A DNA stretch of 5,381 bases, from assembly GCA_937920335.1 (NCBI GenBank), contig CALGUT010000782.1, positions 1 through 5,381 on the forward strand. Direction: 5' to 3'. How positions within the stretch are numbered: position 1 is the stretch's first letter; the number at the start of each line of letters is the position of its first letter. The notes below the pieces were generated by a model that was not told the origin of the DNA, ran no database searches, and was given only the letters and a program-made list of their open reading frames with translations. The DNA is from an uncultured Opitutales bacterium. Lineage in GTDB: Bacteria; Verrucomicrobiota; Verrucomicrobiia; Opitutales; UBA2995. The position numbers and the translations under genes are program-made. Positions 1 to 5,381 of this stretch are shown piece by piece.

Positions 1-1670
1 TAATCTTTAAACACACCCCGGATGATTTGGTGGTCCATCGTCGGGCCTACACTCAGGTTGAGGCCTTCCCCGTTTACCAGAAACTTGTTCTCCGGACTGG
101 TGGAAGGACCGGAGACCCATTCTCCTGTCTTGGGATCTCTTGTTAACCAATCCACGAAAAACAGGGCTGATTCGCGCAGGATGGGAAGGGCTCGTTCACG
201 CAGGAAAGATTTATCCTGAGTGAAACGGTAGTGCTCCATGAAGTGACGGGCACTCCAACCACCACCGGTCGGCCACATGCCATACTGCACGTTGCCGAAG
301 GGTTGGGTAAAGAGCCATAAGTCCGTTGTGTGGTGGGCCACAAAGCCTCGGCAATTATACATCTCACGGGCAGTCACTTGGCCATCAGGCACCAGATGCT
401 CCACCAAATCCAGGAAAGGTTCATGGCATTCGGAGAGATTCGTCAGCTCTGACAACCAGTAATTCATCTGGATGTTTATATTGAGGTGATAGTCGCAATT
501 CCATGGGCCTTCCATTCTGTCATTCCAAAGTCCCTGTAGATTGGCAGGCAGGCAGCCAGGCCGTGAGGAAGCGATAAGCATGTAACGCCCATACTGGAAA
601 TACAGAGCTTCCAATCCCAAATCCTGCTCACCGGCTTGAATACGTTTTAATCGTTCATCGGTTGGTATATCAACGGGCCCGGCATCTCCCAGATTCAATG
701 CGACACGGTTAAAGAGAGATCGGTGGTCTGTTATGTGGTCATCGCGCAAACGGTCGTATCCTTTGCCAGCGGCCTCTCGAGTTATTTCCTGACACACGGT
801 ATCGAAATCATGGGTCAGTGGCTGATAAGGAGCATCAAAGTTGTAATCGGTGGTCGCCGCCAGAAGCAGGGTCACTGAATCGGATCCCACCACTCGTAGT
901 TGATTTTCAATGACACTTATAGTACCTCCTTCAGGGATAGCCTGGAGCCGTCCCTGGAATTTTACACCCAGGTGTTTGCCATCGTGGTCGGCCTGACCGT
1001 TCAGCACGAGTTGATCCGTTCCCGAGGGCAACACCATTGCAATTCCCTCCCGGCTTAATGCGGCGGAAAAAGTGAGACTTCCTGGTTTATCAGCCTCGAG
1101 GCGAACGACCAGTACTTGATCGGGATTGGAAGAGAAGTAAGTCCGCTTGTATCCGATTCCATCTACTGTGTATTCCGTGGTCGAAATAGCCGATTCGATG
1201 TCCAGACTTCGCCGGTAGTGCTGTGCTTCGGGGCTGTGATCGAAAAGGAAGATCAACTCACCCAATGGCTGGTAACTCCGGGGTGAGATCCGTTCACCCA
1301 TTACTTGCTCCTGCATAATACGCTGACACTCTGCGTAGTCTCCCGCAAAAAATGCTTCTCGAGCCTGCTCCACACATTTATAGGCTCCGACACGCTTTTC
1401 CGGAATGGGGGGGCCTGCGATTATGGACTCCTCATTGAGAACTATACGGTCCTGCTTTATTCCCCCGAAAATAGTAGCCCCTAAGCGGCCATTCCCAATC
1501 GGTAAGACTTCCGTTTGCCATTCCGTAGCCGGTTGGTGATACCACAGTTGCATCGGAGCTTCATCAACCGAAACCCGGGCAGCTTGGGAACTTGTATCTC
1601 CCGGTTTCTCACACGCGCTAAAGCTGAGTACAATCAGCCAGGCGGGAATAGACTCCAACAGGGCTTTCAT
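1..1670 (-). CDS. GH95 alpha-L-fucosidase, probable lipoprotein (3' end outside window)
   Basis: Predicted glycoside hydrolase family 95 enzyme that would release terminal alpha-L-fucose by an inverting mechanism, outside the cytoplasm. The frame is open for 556 codons from ATG at 1670 to the left edge; family members are usually about 750-800 residues, so roughly the last third is missing. An in-frame TGA directly precedes the ATG and fixes the start; no Shine-Dalgarno is visible. Residues 1-20 form a hydrophobic signal ending in SFSAC, a plausible lipobox with Cys20 as lipidation site, though Phe at -3 is not ideal. The N-terminal beta-sandwich domain starts near LWYHQPATEW (42-51) and LPIGNGRLGA (56-65). 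The (alpha/alpha)6 catalytic domain contains LPANLQGLWN (374-383) and HLNINIQMNYW (395-405). By family knowledge Asn397 and Asn399 match the Asn pair that positions the catalytic water in Bifidobacterium AfcA, and Glu527 in TSPEN matches its general acid. The distal Asp lies beyond the window. Substrate (fucan, fucoidan or host-type glycan) cannot be read from sequence. The family is clear; alpha-L-galactosidase activity, also known in GH95, is possible. Confidence 0.93.
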   Translation of the reverse strand, partial: MKALLESIPAWLIVLSFSACEKPGDTSSQAARVSVDEAPMQLWYHQPATEWQTEVLPIGNGRLGATIFGGIKQDRIVLNEESIIAGPPIPEKRVGAYKCVEQAREAFFAGDYAECQRIMQEQVMGERISPRSYQPLGELIFLFDHSPEAQHYRRSLDIESAISTTEYTVDGIGYKRTYFSSNPDQVLVVRLEADKPGSLTFSAALSREGIAMVLPSGTDQLVLNGQADHDGKHLGVKFQGRLQAIPEGGTISVIENQLRVVGSDSVTLLLAATTDYNFDAPYQPLTHDFDTVCQEITREAAGKGYDRLRDDHITDHRSLFNRVALNLGDAGPVDIPTDERLKRIQAGEQDLGLEALYFQYGRYMLIASSRPGCLPANLQGLWNDRMEGPWNCDYHLNINIQMNYWLSELTNLSECHEPFLDLVEHLVPDGQVTAREMYNCRGFVAHHTTDLWLFTQPFGNVQYGMWPTGGGWSARHFMEHYRFTQDKSFLRERALPILRESALFFVDWLTRDPKTGEWVSGPSTSPENKFLVNGEGLNLSVGPTMDHQIIRGVFKD

Positions 1671-1676
1671 TCACTT

Positions 1677-1705
1677 ACTATGTATTCTTTTGTGGGATGT
1701 GGCAA
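1677..1705 (-). promoter_or_regulatory. Weak sigma70-like promoter candidate before GH95
   Basis: On the minus strand TTGCCA (1705-1700, 5 of 6 to the -35 consensus) is followed after 17 bp by CATAGT (1682-1677, 4 of 6 to the -10). The expected transcription start would fall on or next to the ATG at 1670, so it would give a leaderless or nearly leaderless mRNA. Such a match can occur by chance in the 59 bp gap; read-through from the ProC-like gene is an equally good explanation. Confidence 0.25.
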
Positions 1706-1729
1706 CGCCAACGAGCAGGTTTGTCGCTT

Positions 1730-2554
1730 CTAATCTTCCTTCTTCACCTGTGCTAACCGCACCTCATCTTCGAAGCCGGCCTTACCTTCCAGGCGCCGGT
1801 TCAGTAAATCGAGGACATCGGATACATCTCCATACCAACCCAGGTTTGTGAGCTCCCTGAGAGCGTGTTCGTTGAAACCTTGAGGGGTCGCATGTTCTTT
1901 GGCCACGTTTCCGAAATCCTTTTCGTTGGTATCTCTCGGTGTGCGCCCGAGAGCTTCGAATAGAGCTCCTACGAAATCAAAGGCTTTGGATTCATCGATG
2001 CCCTGCGCGCTGAGCCAGTTTACACATTGATCCAACAGCCCAAAATAGGGAGCCATGAGGCCCGTGACCGCACAGAAGGTTTCGAGTTGATGCTCGTGCT
2101 CCACTTGAACCAATGATCCCAACTTCTCAAACAACTCCGCGATCTCCTGTGAAGGGGGAGACATAATGATGGGGCCTTCGTGACGAGCAATTGCAGGTAG
2201 TGGAATCATGCGCACGAATTGAGTGGCTGGCTCCACGAGTCCCTCCAGTTGCTTGATGGAGCAGCCTGCTACAAAACTGACGACTTGCTGATCCGCGTTG
2301 AAGCGAAGCCCGTTAAGAACCTCTTCCACCACCTGTGGCCGAACGCCGAGGAAGACGATGTCACTCACCTGAATAACTTCTTGGTTGTCCCTGGCGATTT
2401 CGACGTTCGAAAACCTTTCAGCCAGCTGTTCGGCCCGCTGTTGGTTACGAGGCGAAAGTAAAATGTTCTTCGGCGGGTCCGCCTGACTGCAGAGACCGAT
2501 TACTACCGCCTCGGCGATAGCACCGGTACCGATGATACCAATATTCTTACTCAT
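1730..2554 (-). CDS. ProC-like pyrroline-5-carboxylate reductase family protein, divergent
   Basis: 274-residue cytoplasmic NAD(P)H-dependent oxidoreductase of the ProC fold; canonical ProC reduces 1-pyrroline-5-carboxylate to L-proline. I chose ATG at 2554 because it puts the Rossmann strand at residues 4-8, as in the family; the frame extends upstream to a TTG at 2614 but those 20 residues look non-family. Visible: dinucleotide loop GIIGTGAIAEA (6-16), FLGVRP (68-73) in place of the usual VKP, FVAGCSIKQLE (94-104), and the C-terminal dimerisation region from about 160. Divergences: the usual MPNTPA appears as RMIPLPA (115-121), and the SGSGPAY-like segment appears as AVTGLMAPY (162-170). 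The tail carries TPQGFNEHALREL (223-235) where typical ProC has PGGTT. These changes resemble ProC paralogues often annotated loosely as pyrroline-5-carboxylate reductase, so the substrate may be another imine or the role non-biosynthetic. A good promoter lies about 90 bp upstream, and GH95 follows 59 bp downstream. Family membership is firm; exact reaction is uncertain. Confidence 0.88.
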   Translation of the reverse strand: MSKNIGIIGTGAIAEAVVIGLCSQADPPKNILLSPRNQQRAEQLAERFSNVEIARDNQEVIQVSDIVFLGVRPQVVEEVLNGLRFNADQQVVSFVAGCSIKQLEGLVEPATQFVRMIPLPAIARHEGPIIMSPPSQEIAELFEKLGSLVQVEHEHQLETFCAVTGLMAPYFGLLDQCVNWLSAQGIDESKAFDFVGALFEALGRTPRDTNEKDFGNVAKEHATPQGFNEHALRELTNLGWYGDVSDVLDLLNRRLEGKAGFEDEVRLAQVKKED

Positions 2555-2648
2555 TTTTTGTGGAAGATGAAGCTTTAGGAAATTCAGTTTTGCCCAGGCG
2601 CTTGATAGAGCCAATCACCAATTACTGGGTGAGTCGCCTTGTACTTCG

Positions 2649-2676
2649 ATTATACCGTACGCATAAGGAGTGTCAT
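2649..2676 (-). promoter_or_regulatory. Sigma70-type promoter for the ProC-like gene
   Basis: The minus strand reads ATGACA (2676-2671, 5 of 6 to TTGACA), a 16 bp spacer, and a perfect TATAAT (2654-2649). It lies inside the 221 bp gap after truC and points at the ProC-like ATG (2554), giving an expected leader of about 85-90 nt. This is the strongest promoter-like sequence I see in the window. It suggests that the ProC-like gene, perhaps with GH95, has its own transcription start rather than depending on truC. Inference from consensus matching only. Confidence 0.5.
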
Positions 2677-2775
2677 TTGTTGCAGCTTACCAAACAACGA
2701 GCAAGAGCTAGGCGACAGCGTCAATTAGCAAGTCTCCCGTGAAGTTTGTTCCCGATTATTCCGGGCTGACAACCG

Positions 2776-3498
2776 TCATGTCATCATTTGCTTCCCCCCC
2801 AGATTGGTATGCTTGAGTGCGTCCTGGAATGCTTCATCCACATCTGCGGTCAGCGTGATTCGATCGCCGCTGGTTGGATGTTTAAAAGAGAGTTTTTGTG
2901 CATGCAGCAGTAGCTGGTGAATACCCCATTGTTTACGGAAAAAACGATTGTGCACGCCATCACCGTGGCGCGTATCTCCGACAATCGGATGACGAAGGTG
3001 TGCCATATGCCTCCGCAACTGATGTGTGCGCCCCGTCTCAAGTTTAAGTTCAACCCATGAGTACCGTGTGGTTTGATACCGACCAACGGGTATCGGCAAT
3101 TCGGTTTGCGCCAAACAACGGTGGTGGGTAACAGCGTTTTGATTCACCTCCGTAGCTGCTTTTGAATACGGATCGACCTCTCGCTTAAGAGGATAATCTA
3201 TGGTTCCGTCTCCGCTTAAATAACCGCGAATAATCGCCCAATAAGTTTTCTCAACTTTCCTGTCCGTAAACTGAGATTGCAGTGCTTTCAGAGCCTCTAC
3301 GTTAAGTGCAAACAAGAGTAGACCGGAAGTAGGTTTATCCAAACGATGAACCGGATGAACCTTCATTCCGATCTGGTCCCGTAATCGTTGAACCGCGAAT
3401 ACGGTTTCACCGTGGTCTAGCGACGTCCGATGAACCAACATTCCAGCGGGTTTATTGATAACAACCAAGGTTTCGTCTCTGTATACAATTTCCAGCAT
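2776..3498 (-). CDS. truC: TruC-like tRNA pseudouridine(65) synthase (RluA family)
   Basis: 240-residue cytoplasmic RluA-family pseudouridine synthase, best matched to TruC, which in E. coli isomerises U65 in tRNA-Ile1 and tRNA-Asp. ATG at 3498 gives MLEIVYRDE, aligning with the E. coli TruC start (MLEILYQDE); a TTG two codons upstream is possible but unlikely. Motifs in order: NKPAGMLVHR (15-24); RDQIG (40-44); HRLDKPTSGLLL (51-62), with catalytic Asp54 at the same residue number as in E. coli TruC; AVTHHR (122-127); GRYQTTRY (139-146); ETGRTHQLRRH (154-164); LRHPIVGDTRHGD (168-180). These TruC-specific stretches separate it from RluA, RluC and RluD, and there is no N-terminal S4 domain. It is about 20 residues shorter than E. 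coli TruC at the C-terminus. The final codons contain a run of seven G on the coding strand (2800-2794), in frame as LGGK. Neighbours on either side are 119 and 221 bp away and functionally unrelated, so it is probably an independent housekeeping gene. Confidence 0.93.
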   Translation of the reverse strand: MLEIVYRDETLVVINKPAGMLVHRTSLDHGETVFAVQRLRDQIGMKVHPVHRLDKPTSGLLLFALNVEALKALQSQFTDRKVEKTYWAIIRGYLSGDGTIDYPLKREVDPYSKAATEVNQNAVTHHRCLAQTELPIPVGRYQTTRYSWVELKLETGRTHQLRRHMAHLRHPIVGDTRHGDGVHNRFFRKQWGIHQLLLHAQKLSFKHPTSGDRITLTADVDEAFQDALKHTNLGGKQMMT

Positions 3499-3617
3499 GC
3501 ACAAGAATTTGAGAAATACTTAGGGTCAATAATCAATTTTCTAGTGGGATTACCGGTTAGTTATTCTGGCCGGAAATCAAGTTCGTCTGATTTAAGCCCA
3601 GTAATAAAGATGAGATT

Positions 3618-4487
3618 CTAGCTTCCTGCAATGGGTGGCGAACCAGCTACGGTGGTTCTTAGAACAACCCGCCGTTGTCCGGGATAATCATTGATAGCTG
3701 AATGCAGCAGACAGGTATTCGACCACATCGTGAGGGTTCCGGTGGCCCATCGGAGCCGACAAGCGTATTCAACTCGTTGAGCATGGGATTGCAAAAATGA
3801 TATGATCGGCTGGCTCTCGGCTTCGGTCATGCCCACAAAACGGTTGAGCACGCCACTGAGGAACAAATGCGGTCGGCCGGTGGTGGGGTGACAGCAAACA
3901 AGCGGGTGATGGGCCACGATTTCTTCGACCGCTTGTGCGCTTGCTCTTACGCCTAAGGATTTATGTACCGCGTTGACGGCAAAGACCCCTTTGCCCTCGT
4001 GGACTCCTATTAGATTTCTGATTAGGTCCTGCATCGTATCGGACAGACCTTCGTAAGCCGCAGAAAGGCTAGCGAACAAAGTATCTCCCCCCACCGGCGG
4101 AATTACTTCACCATAAAGCATGGTAACAGCCGGAGGATTCTCCATCCAAGCCATGTCCATGTGTAAATTCTCCCCAATAACTTTACCTCGATCATCGGGT
4201 TCTCGGGTAAAACGCACGACGTCATCAAAACCATCGAGAGGTGTATGAATCGGATTTCCAGTGAAGGGTCCGAATCTACGGGCAAGCTTATGGAAGGCTG
4301 TTGGATCCAACAATTGATCACGGATTGCCAGAACATGATAGTGGTCCAGAGCCATTCGCACTTGTGCGATGTCCTCGTCGCTCGCTCCATTCAGGTCTGT
4401 ACCCAAAATCTCAGCACCCAGGCTACCGGTTAGCGGACGCAATTCGAATGCCGTGAATTCCGGGATCTGATTTGAAGCGTTTATCAC
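3618..4487 (-). CDS. TauD/TfdA-family Fe(II)/2-oxoglutarate-dependent dioxygenase
   Basis: 289-residue cytoplasmic non-haem iron dioxygenase, close in length to E. coli TauD. Such enzymes couple decarboxylation of 2-oxoglutarate to hydroxylation of a small substrate, often releasing sulfite from sulfonates or opening other organic acids. GTG at 4487 is the earliest start, as a TAA lies four codons upstream; no Shine-Dalgarno is seen. Iron ligands: His109 and Asp111 in LHMDMAW, and His262 in LLHSAINDY. Arg273 and Arg277 in QRRVVLR sit 11 and 15 residues after the distal His, the same spacing as TauD H255/R266/R270, so 2-oxoglutarate binding is expected. Other family stretches: LGAEILGTDL (23-32), RFGPFTGNPIH (71-81), PPVGGDTLF (130-138) and HPLVCCHPTTGR (194-205). 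Relative to TauD, His70 is kept (His81), but Tyr73 and Asn95 correspond to Leu84 and Gly105, and the usual WDNR before the distal His is WSNT (255-258). Taurine is therefore an unlikely substrate. No transporter or sulfonate regulator is nearby. Family call is firm; substrate unknown. Confidence 0.93.
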   Translation of the reverse strand: MINASNQIPEFTAFELRPLTGSLGAEILGTDLNGASDEDIAQVRMALDHYHVLAIRDQLLDPTAFHKLARRFGPFTGNPIHTPLDGFDDVVRFTREPDDRGKVIGENLHMDMAWMENPPAVTMLYGEVIPPVGGDTLFASLSAAYEGLSDTMQDLIRNLIGVHEGKGVFAVNAVHKSLGVRASAQAVEEIVAHHPLVCCHPTTGRPHLFLSGVLNRFVGMTEAESQPIISFLQSHAQRVEYACRLRWATGTLTMWSNTCLLHSAINDYPGQRRVVLRTTVAGSPPIAGS

Positions 4488-4605
4488 AAGGTTGAGTTAT
4501 TTATGATAGCGGTCATGGGTTGTAGGGATAATATACAGAGATTTTCATAGCAACCTAGGTGCGAGTTCCATGCTTATTGATTGATTTGTCAGTAGCAACT
4601 TCAGC

Positions 4606-5381
4606 CTAATAGGCCGCTTTCTCAAGGAGCAATTGCGTCAGCTCCTCGACTTTTCCGGGGAATTTTTGGGCGATATTTTGAGTTTCTTTCTCGGGAGAGT
4701 TATGGTCGTAGAGCTCAGCGTAACCGTCTTTGTGAAGGGTGAAGCGATAGCGGTCGGTGCGGAGCGTTTGAGCTTTGTTGGTGTAGCCGTAGGCGGTGTG
4801 CCCTTTGGCGTTGGGCGTTTCAATCTGAGGAAGCAGTGAAGCGCCGTGAACGAAGTCCGGTTGATCCAAGCCTGTGAGTTCGCACAGGGTGGGAAAGAGG
4901 TCGACCGTTTCGATGACTGCGTTCGACTTTTCGCCTGGATCTTTCATGCCGGGGACGGAGATGATGAGAGGGGATCGCAAGGCTTCTTCGAAGAGGCAGT
5001 GCTTGCCCCAAATGGCGTGTTCTCCCAGGTGCCATCCGTGATCGCCCCAGAGAACGACAATGGTGTCTTTATCTCTGCCGGTTTCTTTTAGTTTGGCGAG
5101 AATTTCTCCAACGTGATGGTCGACGTAGCTTACGCAGGCAGCGTAGTGACGACGTACCGTGTCCGCGTAGGTGTCATCCTCGCGTGGGTCTTGTCCGTAG
5201 TGGAAATATTGGCTCATGAATTCGCCGGAGCCATGCCACGTACTTTGCCAGCTTGGCTTTTCTGGATGGGGGATCGGAGGGAGGTCAATCCCTTGGTAGG
5301 AATCCATATAGCGCTTGGGTGAACCGAAGGGTAGGTGAGGCTTGATGAGACCGATGGCGAGGAAGAAGGGTTGGTCCGAGC
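4606..5381 (-). CDS. Type I sulfatase, C-terminal part (5' end outside window)
   Basis: Formylglycine-dependent (S1) sulfatase, resembling iduronate-2-sulfatase-like enzymes common in marine Verrucomicrobiota and Planctomycetota. 257 complete codons are visible up to TAG at 4606; the frame is open to the right edge, and the N-terminal half with the Cys/Ser-x-Pro-x-Arg active site and signal peptide is missing. ATG at 5307 is internal, because conserved sequence (PFFLAIGLIKPHLPF) lies upstream of it. Counting visible residues from 5379: YAACVSYVDHHVGEIL helix (79-94), then VVLWGDHGWHLGEH (108-121) with metal/sulfate-site Asp113 and His114, then WGKHCLFEEALRSPL (124-138) with conserved Lys126. 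The C-terminal subdomain ends in YAELYDHNSPEKETQN, typical of the family close. It would remove sulfate esters, probably from a polysaccharide and outside the cytoplasm. The GH95 fucosidase 3 kb downstream on the same strand makes sulfated fucan a reasonable but unproven substrate. Confidence 0.93.
   Translation of the reverse strand, partial: SDQPFFLAIGLIKPHLPFGSPKRYMDSYQGIDLPPIPHPEKPSWQSTWHGSGEFMSQYFHYGQDPREDDTYADTVRRHYAACVSYVDHHVGEILAKLKETGRDKDTIVVLWGDHGWHLGEHAIWGKHCLFEEALRSPLIISVPGMKDPGEKSNAVIETVDLFPTLCELTGLDQPDFVHGASLLPQIETPNAKGHTAYGYTNKAQTLRTDRYRFTLHKDGYAELYDHNSPEKETQNIAQKFPGKVEELTQLLLEKAAY

Noticed and set aside
2554..2614. Longer ProC-like protein starting at TTG 2614
   Set aside because: The added 20 residues precede the Rossmann strand that normally begins the family; ATG 2554 gives the standard N-terminus.
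2560..2742. Plus-strand frame of 60 codons over the gap between truC and the ProC-like gene
   Set aside because: Low-complexity Arg/Gln-rich translation with no recognisable motif, overlapping the minus-strand promoter and leader.
2753..2767. CCCG...CGGG inverted repeat just after truC as a terminator
   Set aside because: The stem is only 4-5 bp and no T-run follows on the minus strand, so it is not a convincing intrinsic terminator.
3499..3617. Regulatory element in the gap between the dioxygenase and truC
   Set aside because: TTGATT and TTGACC occur, but none pairs with an acceptable -10 at the right spacing; CCGG repeats have stems of 4 bp only.
3430..3621. Plus-strand frame of 63 codons spanning the truC start and the gap to the dioxygenase
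   Set aside because: Half of it is antisense to truC, the rest is AT-rich gap sequence, and no protein family or ribosome binding site is visible.
4488..4605. Promoter for the dioxygenase in the gap after the sulfatase
   Set aside because: A TATCAT hexamer lies close to the GTG, but no reasonable -35 is found at 16-18 bp, and short GTTGCTA repeats in the gap are too small to interpret.
5305..5307. Sulfatase start at ATG 5307
   Set aside because: Conserved sulfatase sequence continues in frame upstream to the window edge, so this Met is internal.
4633..5322. Several open frames of 61-81 codons on both strands overlapping the sulfatase gene
   Set aside because: They lie entirely inside a strongly conserved sulfatase frame, have no family-like sequence, and are explained by the codon composition of that gene.

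Overview
The window holds five protein-coding genes, all on the minus strand and arranged head to tail. In transcription order they are: the C-terminal part of a type I sulfatase (running in from the right edge), a TauD/TfdA-type Fe(II)/2-oxoglutarate dioxygenase, a TruC-like tRNA pseudouridine synthase, a divergent ProC-like pyrroline-5-carboxylate reductase, and the N-terminal two thirds of a glycoside hydrolase family 95 alpha-L-fucosidase (running off the left edge). I see no RNA genes, mobile elements, CRISPR arrays or plus-strand genes.

The organism looks like a free-living, probably marine, polysaccharide-degrading bacterium. A lipoprotein-like GH95 fucosidase and a sulfatase within 5 kb suggest use of sulfated fucose-containing glycans. 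Mixed GC content, the sulfatase type and the apparent lack of Shine-Dalgarno sequences would fit Verrucomicrobiota (for example Opitutales/Puniceicoccales) or a related PVC lineage. Bacteroidota is also possible. This placement is inference from gene content only.

Layout by position: GH95 <1-1670; gap of 59 bp; ProC-like 1730-2554; gap of 221 bp with a good sigma70-type promoter reading into the ProC-like gene (-10 exactly TATAAT); TruC 2776-3498; gap of 119 bp; TauD-like 3618-4487 (GTG start); gap of 118 bp; sulfatase 4606-5381>. The gaps of 59 to 221 bp are wider than in a tight operon, and no strong intrinsic terminator is visible in any of them. The ProC-like and GH95 genes (59 bp apart) are the most plausible co-transcribed pair, although a weak promoter candidate also lies just before GH95.

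Functionally the window is mixed. TruC is a housekeeping tRNA modification enzyme. The two ends are glycan catabolism. The dioxygenase and the ProC-like reductase both keep their catalytic or cofactor signatures but have lost residues that define the textbook substrate, so their real substrates are open. I see no convincing sign of a wholly new system. The best leads are these two divergent enzymes and the sulfatase/fucosidase pairing.
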